The position numbers and the translations under genes are program-made. The notes below the pieces were generated by a model. It was not told the DNA's origin and made no database searches. It was given only the letters and a program-made list of their open reading frames with translations. Below are positions 9,863 through 19,699 of a DNA stretch of 64,000 bases, in pieces. How positions within the stretch are numbered: the first letter of the stretch is position 1; every line of letters begins with the position of its first letter. Source of the DNA: Saccharopolyspora flava (GTDB taxonomy: Bacteria > Actinomycetota > Actinomycetes > Mycobacteriales > Pseudonocardiaceae); the NCBI RefSeq assembly GCF_900116135.1, contig NZ_FOZX01000001.1, forward strand, positions 372,001 to 436,000, written 5' to 3'.

Positions 9863-10780
9863 ATGACCGGAGATCTGCGAGGCACCGTCGCCCTGGTGGC
9901 GGGCGCGACGCGAGGGGCGGGACGCGGCATCGCCGTCGAGCTCGGCGCGGCGGGCGCGACGGTGTACTGCACGGGACGCAGCACCCGCACCCGGCGCTCG
10001 GACTACGACCGGCCGGAGACCATTGAGGACACCGCCGAGGCCGTCACCCGCGCGGGCGGCGAGGGCATCGCGGTCCGCGTCGACCACACCGTCCCGGACG
10101 AGGTGCGGGAGCTGGTGGCGCGCGTCGAGTCCGAACGGGGACGGCTGGACGTGCTGGTCAACGACCTCGGCGGCGAGCACCTGATGGACTGGAACAAGCC
10201 GATCTGGCAGCAGGACCTCGGCAAGGGGCTGCAGCGGCTGCGCACCGGCATCGAGGCCCACATGATCACCGCCCACTTCGCGCTGGCGCTGCTGAGCAGG
10301 CGGCCCGGCGGGCTGGTCGTGGAGCTCACCGACGGCACCGCCGAGGTCAACGACCGCTTCTACCGCGACGAGTGCGGCGCGTTCTTCGACATCGCCAAGA
10401 CCGCGATGCACCGCCTGGCCCGCGCCGAGGGCGAGGAGCTGGCCCCGCTGGGCGGCACGGCGGTGTCGCTGACGCCGGGCTGGCTGCGCTCGGAGATGAT
10501 GCTCGACGTGTACGGCGTGACCGAGGACAACTGGCGCGAATCCACCATCGCCCCACCGAGTTTCGCGATCGCCGAATCCCCCGCCTACATCGGCCGGGCA
10601 GTCGTGGCGCTGGCGAGCGATCCGGAGGTCGCCCGCTGGAACACGCGATCGCTGTCCAGCGGCTTCCTCGCCCGGGAATACGGCTTCACCGACACCGACG
10701 GCTCGCAACCGGACTGCTGGCGGTACGCGCTGGAGGTCGAGTGGGTCGGCGGCGAGGGCGACGTGGCCGACTACCGGTAA
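9863..10780 (+). CDS. Short-chain dehydrogenase/reductase with altered active site
   Basis: A 305-residue SDR-fold protein. The cofactor loop is GATRGAGRG at 14-22 and the NNAG-like element is VNDLGG at 99-104. The catalytic YxxxK motif is changed: F175-D-I-A-K179, with Phe where the Tyr should be, although Lys is kept. The usual Ser before it is not obvious either. It resembles DHRS1-like SDRs in the C-terminal SLTPGWLRSEMML segment. It may be non-catalytic or use a different mechanism. GGAGG precedes the start by 9 nt. Its 3' end overlaps the convergent WYL regulator gene by 10 bp. Confidence 0.88.
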   Translation: MTGDLRGTVALVAGATRGAGRGIAVELGAAGATVYCTGRSTRTRRSDYDRPETIEDTAEAVTRAGGEGIAVRVDHTVPDEVRELVARVESERGRLDVLVNDLGGEHLMDWNKPIWQQDLGKGLQRLRTGIEAHMITAHFALALLSRRPGGLVVELTDGTAEVNDRFYRDECGAFFDIAKTAMHRLARAEGEELAPLGGTAVSLTPGWLRSEMMLDVYGVTEDNWRESTIAPPSFAIAESPAYIGRAVVALASDPEVARWNTRSLSSGFLAREYGFTDTDGSQPDCWRYALEVEWVGGEGDVADYR

Positions 10781-11733
10781 AGCGCGGCGAACCGCTCAGC
10801 CGCCCGAGCCAGGTCCTGGCGCAGCGCTTCCGGCGCCAGGACCTCGGCCTCCGGCCCGAGCGCGAGAACCTGGGAGAACGCGACCTGCGGCGATTCGGCC
10901 TTGAAGGTGGTGCGCACCCACCCCTCCTCGTCGGGTTCCCCGGCCCGCGCCTCGGCTTCGTCCACCGCGGCGGCGTCGATGGCGAAGCGCAGCCGGCGAA
11001 GTCCGGTGGGGCTCAAGCGGATGTCGACGTCGAGGGTGAGCAGCGAGCGCGCGAACTCCTCGGCGGTGCGCTCCCAGAACTCGGCGAGGTCGAAGCCCTC
11101 GTCGCGGACGAACTCCTCCCCCGCGCTGACCTGGATGAACCGGTCGACCCGGTAGGTCCGGAACCGCCCGTCGCAGCGCGCCGCGAGGTACCAGACCCCG
11201 GCTTTGAGGACGAGGCCGTGCGGTTCGAGCTCGCGCCGGACGACCCGGTCGCCGCGCCGGTAGCCGGCGGTGAGCCGCCGGTCGCCCCACACGGCCCGGC
11301 CGATCTCGGGCAGCGCGGCGGGCGTCTCGGCCTCCCGGAACCAGCGGGGCGCGTCGAGGTGGAACCGCTGCCCCACCCGCTCCGGCGCGTCCTGGAACGG
11401 CGGAGCCAGCGCGGCCGCGGTCTTGCGACGCGCGGCCTCGACCGCTTCCCCCAGACCCATCTCGACCGCGGCCCCGGGCACCCCGGACAGGAACAGCGCC
11501 TCGGCCTCCTGCCGGTGCAACCCGGTCAGCTTCGACCGGTACCCGCCGAGCAACCGGTACCCGCCGGTCCGCCCGCGCTCGGCGTACACCGGCACCCCGG
11601 CCTCGGCCAGCGCCAGCACGTCCCGGGCCACGGTCCGCTCGGAGACCTCCAGCTCACGCGCCAGCTCAGGCCCGGTCGCACACCCCCGAACCTGCAACAA
11701 GCACAACAACGACACCAACCGAGCCGCCCGCAC
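10771..11733 (-). CDS. WYL-domain transcriptional regulator (YafY type)
   Basis: A 320-residue DNA-binding protein. The N-terminal DeoR-type winged helix-turn-helix covers about 1-60 (GPELARELEVSERTVARDVL, then GVPVYAERGRTGGYRL). The WYL domain follows, with HGLVLKAGVWYLAARC and FRTYRVDRF, and then a WCX-like C-terminal extension. WYL domains bind small ligands or nucleic acid ends. Start is GTG. The gene is convergent with the SDR gene and overlaps its 3' end. Its targets are unknown; it need not control the SDR. Confidence 0.92.
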   Translation of the reverse strand: MRAARLVSLLCLLQVRGCATGPELARELEVSERTVARDVLALAEAGVPVYAERGRTGGYRLLGGYRSKLTGLHRQEAEALFLSGVPGAAVEMGLGEAVEAARRKTAAALAPPFQDAPERVGQRFHLDAPRWFREAETPAALPEIGRAVWGDRRLTAGYRRGDRVVRRELEPHGLVLKAGVWYLAARCDGRFRTYRVDRFIQVSAGEEFVRDEGFDLAEFWERTAEEFARSLLTLDVDIRLSPTGLRRLRFAIDAAAVDEAEARAGEPDEEGWVRTTFKAESPQVAFSQVLALGPEAEVLAPEALRQDLARAAERFAALYR

Positions 11734-11822
11734 ACCCCCACGCTACGACCGACCCCCGACAGACGCTCGTGCCCAGTAGCGCGATAAGCAATCGCCACAA
11801 CAGGGAGCGAACGAGGTGGGGC

Positions 11823-12104
11823 ATGACCGCACTCACGGCCCGCGGATTCGACGACGAGACGTTCGATCGCCTTCGCGTTCAAGCAGCACGACACGGCCGA
11901 ACGATGGGAGCCGAGGCACTGGAGATCATTCGAAAAGAGGTGCTGACGTCGGCCGACCGTGGATTCGGCAGCCGCATCCACGCCCTCTTCGCAGATCTCT
12001 CCCTCGACGACTTCGAAGTCCCCCGAGCCTCAGCGCAAGCCGGTGGTTTTGAGGGATTGGATGAGCCAGCGCTGGCCGAGGAGGAAGACGAGGACCGTCG
12101 GTAG
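11823..12104 (+). CDS. Orphan FitA-like ribbon-helix-helix antitoxin
   Basis: A 93-residue protein. The first 45 residues (ARGFDDETFDRLRVQAARHG, then RTMGAEALEIIRKEVL) match FitA/VapB antitoxins, which bind operator DNA and neutralise a PIN-domain toxin. No PIN gene follows. Instead the C-terminal residues from about 70 on are read from the antisense strand of a permease gene remnant, so the original 3' end and any toxin gene appear lost. GGAGCGAACGAGG lies shortly upstream of the start. It may be a decaying antitoxin. Confidence 0.7.
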   Translation: MTALTARGFDDETFDRLRVQAARHGRTMGAEALEIIRKEVLTSADRGFGSRIHALFADLSLDDFEVPRASAQAGGFEGLDEPALAEEEDEDRR

Positions 12105-12206
12105 GGCGGCGAGGGCGCCGGCGGCGATGACGTAGTGCATCTTCGAGGCGTACTTGCCTTGCAGGGACGCGATGCCGACCTGGACGACACGCAGCGACTC
12201 GTCGTT
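12030..12206 (-). pseudogene. 3' remnant of a MalG-type sugar ABC permease gene
   Basis: The minus-strand frame from 12206 to the stop at 12030-12032 encodes about 58 residues. They include SLQGKYASKMHYVIAAGA and PTVLVFLLGQRWLIQSLK, the usual C-terminus of carbohydrate ABC permeases of the MalG group. An in-frame TAG lies directly before it (12207-12209), so nothing upstream of this gene is left. It overlaps the antitoxin frame on the other strand. Confidence 0.8.
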
Positions 12207-12332
12207 CTAGGCATCGAATCGTCCTCCCCTAGTCAGCTCGAACAGGACTCCGGTGATCGCGCCCAGCGCCAACACCAGCAGCGCGCAGATCGCCGAGGCG
12301 TAGCGGAAGCGGCCGAACAGGAACGCCACGAC
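12207..12332 (-). pseudogene. 3' remnant of a MalF-type sugar ABC permease gene
   Basis: The minus-strand frame from 12332 to the TAG at 12207-12209 encodes about 41 residues with FGRFRYASAICALLVLALG, matching the C-terminal membrane segment of MalF-type permeases (FGRFGYASA-like). It is in the same frame as the MalG remnant after its stop, the natural malF-malG order. Its 5' part is missing next to the truncated tnpB, which suggests the insertion and a later deletion removed most of the transport operon. Confidence 0.75.
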
Positions 12333-12375
12333 CTACAACCGTCCAGTCACCGCGTCGCAGTAACCCCTCAGAACG

Positions 12376-13257
12376 ATCAAGCACCGACTTCGCCAAACGA
12401 GTACGCGCCAGCCCCGACACCGACAGGTCCTCCACTGCGATCGCTTGGTTCTCGCCGATCAACTGTGCGGAGAGCTGGTGGTGGAAATCTCGGCGCGCAT
12501 CGGCAACGCGAGCATGCGCACGCGCCAACTTGATCCTGGCCTTCTCCCGGTTAGCCGACCCCTTCTCCTTCCTCGTCAGATCCCGCTGGACCCGTTTGAG
12601 TTGATCCTCAGCCTTACGCAAGAACCTCGGCGCTTCGATCTTGGTTCCGTCGGACAGCACGGCGAAGTGGCCAAGCCCCAGATCAATGCCAATCGCGGAC
12701 TCTCCAACATCATTCGACTCGGGGGCGACCTCGACGACGAACGACGCGAAGTACCTCCCGCTCGCTTCCTTGATCACAGTTACGCTCGATGGGACGGAAG
12801 GCAACGGGCGGGACAACTTGATCGGCACATAACCGATCTTTGGCAACCGCAGCTTCCCACCACGTGTGATCGAAAACTTCGCGTTGGCGGTGAAGCGAAT
12901 CGACTGACGCCGATCGCGTCGGCTCCTGAACTTCGGTGCCCCCAGCTTGCGCCCCTTGCGCTTACCACTGATCGAGTCGAAGAAGCCGCGGTACGCCCGA
13001 TCCACGTCACGCAAGGCTTGCTGGAGAACTACAGTCGACACCTCACCCAGCCAAGCCCGTTCGCTGGTCCGCTTCGCCTCCGTGATCAGGCTTCTTGACA
13101 ACTCCACTACGGAGGGGAACTTCTCCCCGGCCATGTAGGCGTTCCGCCGCGCGGCGATTGCATCGTTGAAGACCACTCGAGCACAGCCAAACGCCTGAGC
13201 CAACGACGCCTGCTGACCAGGAGTCGGATAAAGGCGGAACCTGTAGCGGAGTTTCAC
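12376..13257 (-). pseudogene. tnpB: TnpB (IS200/IS605 family), C-terminally truncated
   Basis: RNA-guided nuclease family protein of transposons. From the GTG at 13257 the frame is clean for about 294 residues: the N-terminal RLYPTPGQQASLAQAFGCAR, RuvC-I with GIDLGLGHFAVLSDG and RuvC-II with AIAVEDLS. Homology stops at SVLD (12376). The CxxC zinc finger and the third RuvC aspartate that should follow are absent, and the frame runs on into unrelated sequence until 12229. No tnpA is present. It is probably inactive. The 3' end, where the omega RNA is normally encoded, is also gone. Confidence 0.88.
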
Positions 13258-13658
13258 ACCTCGATCGTATCGACAATCAACCGCCTCCCAACAATTTTCA
13301 GAACATAAGGCACGAACGAAGTTCTGTCGCAGCATTATTGGACCCACGGCAACGCTCCGTCAGCGAAAAGAGTCCACTGCTCCCCGCCGTACCGCTTCTG
13401 TTCCACCGTTTCGGGCGACAACCACGCAACCGAACGCGGCGCCACCGAGCACAGAAGCGCACGTCATCGCGGACCGAACGCCGGAAGCTCCCGCGGCATG
13501 CACCCGCACCTCTGGAAGGCACCGACAAGTGGCACCTTCCAGGATGCAGATGAGCGCCAACAACTCCGGTCGCTCGACTGAAACTGTCCGCTGTTGAGCC
13601 CCCCGGAGGCCCGAGTAGCCGGGCCATCGGTCGATACCGCACCCGCGTAAGAACGAGC
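13258..13658. other. Gap between truncated tnpB and the NOS gene
   Basis: About 400 bp without a gene that I can support. It is less GC-rich near 13260-13340, which may be the 5' flank of the insertion sequence. A short hairpin (CTGGAAGG with CCTTCCAG) lies near 13512-13541. Open frames on both strands here are Arg/Pro-rich and look spurious. Confidence 0.5.
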
Positions 13659-14900
13659 TCAGGCGAAGGCGGGTGGGCCTCCGGTGAGGGCTCGGTGGGT
13701 GGCGTCTTCGTCGCCGTAGTAGTTGGGGCCCGGGGCTTCCGTGTCGTAGTAGCGGTGGAAGACCGGGGTTTGGGAGCCCGACATCGGGGGGACGATCCAG
13801 GACCAGTCGACCGGGCACTTGCGGCCCGCCGACTCCTCCTTGGCCAGGTGCGTGAGGAAACGGTGGGATTCCGTGTGGTGGTCGGTGATCGTCACGCCCG
13901 CCTGGTGGTAGGAGTGCAGCACCGCGCGGTTGAGCTCGACCAGCGCGCGGTCGCGCCAGAGGGTGTCCTCGCGGGAGGTGTCCAGGCCGAGCCGCTCCGC
14001 CACCACCGGGACCAGGTTGTAGCGGTCGGTGTCGCCGAAGTTGCGGGCGCCGATCTCGGTTCCCATATACCAGCCGTTGAACGGGGCCGCCGGGTAGGAG
14101 ATCCCGCCGATGCGCAGCCGCATGTTGCTGATCACCGGGACGCCGTGCCAGCGCAGGCCGAGCTCGGCGAACCACGGCAGGTCCGGGTGCGTGATGGGCA
14201 CCTCGTGCACCGCGTCCGGGGGCAGCGCGAACATGTGCGCGCCCTCCTCGCGGGTCTCCACCACCAGCGGCAGCGCGTCGAAACCGCTGCGCGCGGCCGG
14301 GGGACGCCAGCCGAAGCCGGTGACGGCCTCGGTGAAGCGGGTGTAGCGCGGGTCGCCGAGCACCGAGCCGTCGGCGTTGCGGTAGCCGGCGTAGCGGATG
14401 AGCTGCTCGTTCCAGATCCGCGGTGCCGGGCGCTGCGGGGTCTCCGGCGGGAAGACGCTGATCACCGGGCGGATCTTGCCGCCGTTGGTGGCCATCCGCA
14501 GGTGCTCGACGCAGTGCGCGGCCACGCCGGAGACGGTGTGCACGTCGCGCAGGTCGCGGACCTTGAGGCTGCGCCAGTACAGGCGGCCGATGCAGCGGGC
14601 GCTGTTGCGCCAGGCGACCTTCGCGCCGTAGGCGAGCTCGTCGGGGGTGTGCCGGTAGGTTCCGGTCGTGTCGACCTCGTAGCGCATCCGCGCCAGCCGC
14701 TGCTGGATCGGGGTGTCGACGCGGTTCTCGGCGTGGAACAGCCGCAGGAACTCCTCGGCCTCGGCGAGGTCGACCGCGGGCGCCCGGGGCGGGGGCGGAG
14801 GGGGAACGGGTCGCAAGCGGCGGGTCCGCTCCGCCGCACCGGCACCTCCGGAGAAGACCGCCTCCGGCGCTTCACCACTCACCCTGAACACGCTGCACAC
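13659..14900 (-). CDS. nos: Nitric oxide synthase oxygenase
   Basis: A 413-residue haem-thiolate oxygenase domain that turns L-arginine into citrulline and NO, using tetrahydrobiopterin or a related pterin. It has no reductase domain, as usual for bacterial NOS, and needs partner reductases. The haem ligand is C103 in AWRNSARCIGRLYW. The arginine-binding Glu is E282 in NGWYMGTEIG. The late WSWIVPPMSGSQTPVFH segment is also typical. The first 45 residues are Pro/Arg-rich and variable. Start is GTG, with other GTGs close by. It follows ftsQ by 50 bp on the same strand, where ftsZ would normally be. Confidence 0.95.
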   Translation of the reverse strand: MCSVFRVSGEAPEAVFSGGAGAAERTRRLRPVPPPPPPRAPAVDLAEAEEFLRLFHAENRVDTPIQQRLARMRYEVDTTGTYRHTPDELAYGAKVAWRNSARCIGRLYWRSLKVRDLRDVHTVSGVAAHCVEHLRMATNGGKIRPVISVFPPETPQRPAPRIWNEQLIRYAGYRNADGSVLGDPRYTRFTEAVTGFGWRPPAARSGFDALPLVVETREEGAHMFALPPDAVHEVPITHPDLPWFAELGLRWHGVPVISNMRLRIGGISYPAAPFNGWYMGTEIGARNFGDTDRYNLVPVVAERLGLDTSREDTLWRDRALVELNRAVLHSYHQAGVTITDHHTESHRFLTHLAKEESAGRKCPVDWSWIVPPMSGSQTPVFHRYYDTEAPGPNYYGDEDATHRALTGGPPAFA

Positions 14901-14950
14901 GGTAGCGCGAGCGGAACGATCTTGATCCGGTGCCGTTCGGTGACGGCCGT

Positions 14951-15676
14951 TCAGGCCACCGTGGGCAGCGCGGGCGTCGTAACGTCGTAGACCTTGCCGG
15001 GGCGGGTCAGCAGCGGCGGCAGGATCTGCGCCTTGCGCTCGGTCTCCTTCAGCGGGCCCCAGTCGACGCTGCGACCGCCGGTGAGCTCCAGCTTGAGGTC
15101 GTCGGGGCTCTGCGCGAGCACGGCCCGCACCTCGGCGCGCACCGGAACCGGCAGCGACACCAGCACCGACAGGGCGGCGCGGGTGGCGGGGTCGTCGGCG
15201 GCGGCCTTCGGCGCCCGCAGCTCCGGCACACCGGGCGGCGGGGCGGCGACGGTCTCGAACGGCACCCCGGCGACGTCGAGCAGCCGGATGCCGTCGGCGG
15301 CGCGGAAGTAGGCCGCCGGGGTCCGCTCGGTGACCTGGATGCGCACCGTGGACGGCCAGTCCAGCACCGTCCGCGAGTCGGCGATCTTCGGCAGCGCGCG
15401 CAGGTTCTCGCGGATCTTCTCCGGGTCGACCCGCAGCATCGGCGTGCCCTCGGCGACCTCGGCGGCCTGCAGCACCTTCTGCGAGTCCAGGCCCTGGTTG
15501 CCCTCGACCTGCACCGAGCGCACGCCCAGCAGCGGCGAGAAGTACACGACGAGGAACCCGACGGTCGCCACCGCCAGCACGCCCGGCAGCAGGAAGCGCC
15601 GCCAGGCCGGAGCGGGCGGCGCGCTCCGGCGCACCGGGTGGCGCCGCGCTCGCTCCGCCGCGCTCCGCTCGGTCAC
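14951..15676 (-). CDS. ftsQ: Cell division protein FtsQ
   Basis: A 241-residue bitopic membrane protein of the divisome, part of the FtsQ-FtsL-FtsB complex. A basic cytoplasmic N-terminus (about 1-25) leads to one membrane segment ([17 protein letters not shown]), then the POTRA domain ([20 protein letters not shown]) and a beta domain with [21 protein letters not shown] start; GTGA overlaps the murC stop by 4 bp. The next gene in the transcript is nos, not ftsZ. Confidence 0.95.
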   Translation of the reverse strand: MTERSAAERARRHPVRRSAPPAPAWRRFLLPGVLAVATVGFLVVYFSPLLGVRSVQVEGNQGLDSQKVLQAAEVAEGTPMLRVDPEKIRENLRALPKIADSRTVLDWPSTVRIQVTERTPAAYFRAADGIRLLDVAGVPFETVAAPPPGVPELRAPKAAADDPATRAALSVLVSLPVPVRAEVRAVLAQSPDDLKLELTGGRSVDWGPLKETERKAQILPPLLTRPGKVYDVTTPALPTVA

Positions 15677-17130
15677 CCCTGGTCCTCCCCGTTGCCGTTG
15701 CCGCCGGACCCGGCGGCGCGGTCGAGCTCGCTCAGGATCTCGGGGCCGAGCATGGTCACGTCCCCGGCGCCCATCGTCAGCACAAGGTCGCCGGGCCGCA
15801 CGAGGCCCGCGACGCGCGGCCCCGCGTCGGTGAACGACGGCTCGAAGTGCACGCGCTCGCCGGGCAGCGGGATCGCGTCGGAGATGAGCTTGCCGGTCAC
15901 GCCCGGCTGCGGGTCCTCGCGGGCGCCGTAGACGTCGAGCACGACGACCTCGTCGGCCAGGCCCAGGGCCTCGGCGAACTCGGCGGCGAAGGTCGCGGTG
16001 CGGGAGAACAGGTGCGGCTGGAACACGACGACGACGCGGCCCGCACCGGCGACCGGGCGGGCGGCGCGCAGCTGCGCGGCCACCTCGGTCGGGTGGTGGG
16101 CGTAGTCGTCGTAGACGCGGACGCCGTTGACGCGGCCCTTGAACTCGAACCGCCGCCGCACACCGCCGAACGCGGCCAGGCCCTCCAGCATCCCCTCCAG
16201 CGGGGCGCCGAGCTCCAGACCGGCCAGCAGCGCGGCGACGGCGTTGCCCGCCATGTGCTCGCCGGGAACGGCGACCCGCACGTCGATGGTCTCCGGGGCC
16301 ACGCCCACCAGCTCGACCGACACGACGCCGACGCCCTGCTCGGCGCGGTACCCGGCCAGTCGCGCGTCGCCGTCGGCGGTGACGCCGGCGCCGTAGCGGC
16401 GGACCCGCACACCGGCGGATTCGGCCTGCGCGGCGAGGGCTTCGGCACCCGGGTCGTCGGAGCAGACGATGAGCACGCCGCCGGGTTCGACGCGGCCGAT
16501 GAAGTCCTCGAAGACCTTCGTGTAGGCCTCGGCGGTCCCGTGGTGGTCGAGGTGGTCGGGTTCGACGTTGGTCACCACCGCCACCGACGGCGCGAAGGCC
16601 AGGAACGAGCCGTCGCTCTCGTCGGCCTCGGCGACGAAGATGCCGCCGTCGCCGTGGTGGGCGTTGGCGCCGGACTCGTTGAGGTCGCCGCCGATCGCGA
16701 ACGACGGGTCCATCCGGCAGTGCTGCAGCGCGACGGTGAGCATCGACGTCGTCGAGGTCTTGCCGTGGGTGCCCGCGACGCAGGCGACGCGGTGGTCGGC
16801 CATCAGCCCGGCCAGCGCCTCGGCCCGGCGCAGCACGGTGATGCCGCGGTCCTGGGCGGCGACCAGCTCGGGGTTGTCCGGGCGGATCGCGGTGGAGACG
16901 ACCACGGCCGTCGGCGCCTGCTCCAGCAGGTCGAGGTTCTCGGCGTGGTGCCCGATCCCGATGCCGGCGCCCTGGGCGCGCAGCGCCATCACGGTCCGGG
17001 AGTCGCGGGCGTCGGATCCGGAGACCTGGCGGCCGCGGGCGAGCAGGATGCGGGCGATGCCGCTCATCCCGGCACCGCCGATGCCCACGAGGTGGACCCG
17101 CTCCAGCAGTCGGTCCATGTCGGCGGTCAT
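15673..17130 (-). CDS. murC: UDP-N-acetylmuramate--L-alanine ligase
   Basis: Cytoplasmic ATP-dependent ligase of 485 residues that adds L-Ala to UDP-MurNAc, the first step of the stem peptide. The N-terminal Rossmann part has [17 protein letters not shown], the ATP loop is GTHGKTSTT, and EADESDGSF and DDYAHHPTE are further Mur ligase marks. Start 17130 overlaps the murG stop as ATGA. The open frame reaching further upstream is antisense-free read-through of the murG region and not part of the gene. Confidence 0.96.
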   Translation of the reverse strand: MTADMDRLLERVHLVGIGGAGMSGIARILLARGRQVSGSDARDSRTVMALRAQGAGIGIGHHAENLDLLEQAPTAVVVSTAIRPDNPELVAAQDRGITVLRRAEALAGLMADHRVACVAGTHGKTSTTSMLTVALQHCRMDPSFAIGGDLNESGANAHHGDGGIFVAEADESDGSFLAFAPSVAVVTNVEPDHLDHHGTAEAYTKVFEDFIGRVEPGGVLIVCSDDPGAEALAAQAESAGVRVRRYGAGVTADGDARLAGYRAEQGVGVVSVELVGVAPETIDVRVAVPGEHMAGNAVAALLAGLELGAPLEGMLEGLAAFGGVRRRFEFKGRVNGVRVYDDYAHHPTEVAAQLRAARPVAGAGRVVVVFQPHLFSRTATFAAEFAEALGLADEVVVLDVYGAREDPQPGVTGKLISDAIPLPGERVHFEPSFTDAGPRVAGLVRPGDLVLTMGAGDVTMLGPEILSELDRAAGSGGNGNGEDQG

Positions 17131-18275
17131 TGACCCGCCACCTCCATCACGATGCGGGCGAGCACCTGGTCGGCCTCGCGGTGACCGCTGCCCATGGTGG
17201 CCTGGCTCATCATCTGCAGGCGCTGCGGGTCCAGGGCCATCGGGATGATCTCGTCGATGACGCGCTGCGGGGTCAGCTCGGAGTCGGCGATGAGCCGGGC
17301 TCCGCCGTTGGCGACGACGGGCTGGGCGTTGAGCGCCTGCTCGCCGTTGCCGTGCGGCAGCGGCACGAACACCGCGGGCAGACCGACGGCGGAGACCTCG
17401 GCGACGGTCATCGCGCCGGACCGGCACACCACCAGGTCGGCGGCGGCGTAGGCGAGGTCCATCTGCTCCAGGTAGGGCACGGTCCGGTAGATCGGGGCGC
17501 CCATGACCTGCTGGACGGCGACGCTGTTCTTCGGCCCGTGCGCGTGCAGCACGCCGATGCCCGCGCGGCCGAGGGCCTGGGCGGCGCCGGAGAAGGCGGT
17601 GTTGAGGGTCTGCGCGCCCTGCGAGCCGCCGAAGACCAGGACGGTCGGGGCGTGCGGGTGCAGCCCGAAGTGCTGGCGCGCCTGCATCCGCAGCTTCCAG
17701 CGGTCCAGGCGGGTGATCGACTCGCGCAGCGGGATGCCGATGGTCTGGGCGCCCGGCAGCCCGCTGTCGGGGGTGGCGGCCAGGACGCGGGCGGCGAGCT
17801 TCGCGCCGACCTTGTTGGCGAGTCCGGCCCGGGCGTTGGCCTCGTGCACCACGATCGGCAGCCGGCCGCGGGCGGCGAGGTAGGCGGGCAGCGAGACGTA
17901 GCCGCCGAAGCCGACGACCACGTGCGCCCCGACCTTGTCGAGCACGTCGCGGGTCTGGTGGACCGACTCGCGCACCTTCAGCGGCAGCTTGAGCAGGTCG
18001 GCGTTGGGCTTGCGGGGCATCGGCACCGGCGGGATCAGCTCCAGCGGGTAGCCCCGGGCCGGGACGAGCCGGTTCTCCAGGCCGCGCTCGGTGCCCAGCG
18101 CGGTGATCTGCGCGTCGGGCCGGACGCGGCGCACCGCGTCGGCCAGCGCCAGGGCCGGTTCGATGTGCCCCGCGGTGCCGCCTCCCGCGACCACCACCGA
18201 CAGCCGGCGCATGCCCATCGCCGCGCCCTGCGGCGCACCCAGGTGCTGGATGCGGACCGTCTGGTCCCCGCTCAA
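17127..18275 (-). CDS. murG: Lipid II synthase MurG (GlcNAc transferase)
   Basis: Membrane-associated GT28 glycosyltransferase that adds GlcNAc to lipid I to make lipid II. The first glycine loop is [29 protein letters not shown] follows, and the C-terminal UDP-GlcNAc site includes [10 protein letters not shown] and [19 protein letters not shown] at 18282-18288 points to TTG at 18275, which overlaps the ftsW stop as TTGA. If so, the protein has 382 residues. ATG at 18218 or 18212, closer to the conserved N-terminus but with a poor ribosome site, is the alternative. Confidence 0.93.
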   Translation of the reverse strand: MSGDQTVRIQHLGAPQGAAMGMRRLSVVVAGGGTAGHIEPALALADAVRRVRPDAQITALGTERGLENRLVPARGYPLELIPPVPMPRKPNADLLKLPLKVRESVHQTRDVLDKVGAHVVVGFGGYVSLPAYLAARGRLPIVVHEANARAGLANKVGAKLAARVLAATPDSGLPGAQTIGIPLRESITRLDRWKLRMQARQHFGLHPHAPTVLVFGGSQGAQTLNTAFSGAAQALGRAGIGVLHAHGPKNSVAVQQVMGAPIYRTVPYLEQMDLAYAAADLVVCRSGAMTVAEVSAVGLPAVFVPLPHGNGEQALNAQPVVANGGARLIADSELTPQRVIDEIIPMALDPQRLQMMSQATMGSGHREADQVLARIVMEVAGQ

Positions 18276-19699
18276 CGGTGTCCTCCTCGTGTCTGAGCCC
18301 GGGATCCGGGCCCGCTGCGCGCACCTCGTGCGCGGGGTTGTGCTCCGCTCCGGCGCGTTCCGGACGCGCCGGCGCTCTTGGCGCCGGGCCGGGTCTTGGG
18401 AACGGGCCGGGAAGTCTTCCGCCTGGCCGGCGGACGGTAGGGCGCCGGGGTGGGCAGTCGCAGCAGCCTGCCGACCCGCCCCGGTCCCAGAGACCGTAGC
18501 GCGGCGATGGCTTCGGGTTCGTGCCGGGCGAAGTTCGCGAGCAGCCCGAACACCAGCATGCTGGTGACCACCGAGGACCCGCCGGAGGAGATCAGCGGCA
18601 GCGGCAGCCCGGTGGTGGGCAGCAGGCCGACCACGTACCCGATGTTGATCACGGCCTGGCCGACGAGCCAGGTGGTCAGGGTCGCCGCGACCAGCCGGAT
18701 GAACGGGTCGGTGTTGCGGAACGCGATGCGCATCCCGACGTAGGCGGTGGTGGCGTAGAGCATGAGCACCACGGCGCAGCCGATGAAGCCGAGCTCCTCG
18801 CCGATGACCGCGAAGATGTAGTCGTTGTGCACGTTGGGCAGGTACTGCCACTTCGACCAGCCCTGGCCGAGTCCGCGTCCCATCAGCCCGCCGTCGGCGA
18901 GCGCGAACAGCGCCTGCATCGCCTGGTAGCCGTTGCCGGAGGGGTCCGAGGCCGGGTCGAGGAACGAGGTCAGCCGCGCCATCCGGTACTCGGCGATCAT
19001 CGCGAGCATGATGCCGCCGGTGAGCCCGCCCAGCGCCATCATCCCGAACAGCCGCAGCGGCGCACCGGCGAACCACAGCAGCGCCAGCAGCACCACGAAC
19101 AGCGTGATCGTGGAGCCGAGGTCGGGCTGCAGCATCACGAGCGTGAACATCAGCAGCGCGGCGGGCACCACGGGCACCAGCAGGTGCCGGTACTGGGTCA
19201 TCAGGCCGCGCTTGGTGACCAGCACGTGCGCGCCCCACAGCGCGAAGGCGACCTTGGCGAACTCGACGGGCTGGAAGGACACGCCGCCGACGACGAACCA
19301 GCTGCGGGCGCCGTTGAGCTCGGTGCCCACGCCGGGGATCAGCACGAGCGCCAGCAGGCCGAGGCAGAAGGCCAGCAGCCCGAGGCTGTAGCGGCGCAGC
19401 AGCCGCACCGGCACGCGCAGCGCGATGTAGAACAGCACGAGCCCGGCGACGCAGTACATGACCTGCTTGACGAACACGCTGTAGGACGAGCCGTCCCGGT
19501 TGAACGAGTCGACGCTGGACGCCGAGAGCACCATGACCAGGCCGAACACCGTGAGCAGGCCGAAGACGGCCAGCAGCAGGTGGAACGAGGCCAGCGGGCG
19601 GGTCAGCCAGGCCGTCAGCGTGGACAGCACGGTCACCCCGGCGCGCTTGCGGGGCTCGCGGGCGGCGGTCTTCGTCGCAGCGGTGGCCACCCCGATCAC
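18272..19699 (-). CDS. ftsW: Peptidoglycan glycosyltransferase FtsW
   Basis: A 475-residue SEDS-family polytopic membrane protein that polymerises lipid II at the septum together with FtsI. About ten membrane segments lie between 35 and 400. Family marks are [49 protein letters not shown] and [11 protein letters not shown]. The C-terminal 75 residues are a basic Arg/Pro/Ser tail, a length common in actinobacteria. GTG start, with GTGA overlapping the murD stop. Confidence 0.95.
   Translation of the reverse strand: MIGVATAATKTAAREPRKRAGVTVLSTLTAWLTRPLASFHLLLAVFGLLTVFGLVMVLSASSVDSFNRDGSSYSVFVKQVMYCVAGLVLFYIALRVPVRLLRRYSLGLLAFCLGLLALVLIPGVGTELNGARSWFVVGGVSFQPVEFAKVAFALWGAHVLVTKRGLMTQYRHLLVPVVPAALLMFTLVMLQPDLGSTITLFVVLLALLWFAGAPLRLFGMMALGGLTGGIMLAMIAEYRMARLTSFLDPASDPSGNGYQAMQALFALADGGLMGRGLGQGWSKWQYLPNVHNDYIFAVIGEELGFIGCAVVLMLYATTAYVGMRIAFRNTDPFIRLVAATLTTWLVGQAVINIGYVVGLLPTTGLPLPLISSGGSSVVTSMLVFGLLANFARHEPEAIAALRSLGPGRVGRLLRLPTPAPYRPPARRKTSRPVPKTRPGAKSAGASGTRRSGAQPRARGARSGPGSRAQTRGGHR

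Noticed and set aside
12229..12375. C-terminal extension of the tnpB frame
   Set aside because: The residues after SVLD have no TnpB likeness and lie out of frame over the malF remnant.
13298..13642. 114-codon minus-strand frame between tnpB and nos
   Set aside because: Arg/Ser-rich, no ribosome site and no recognisable domain.
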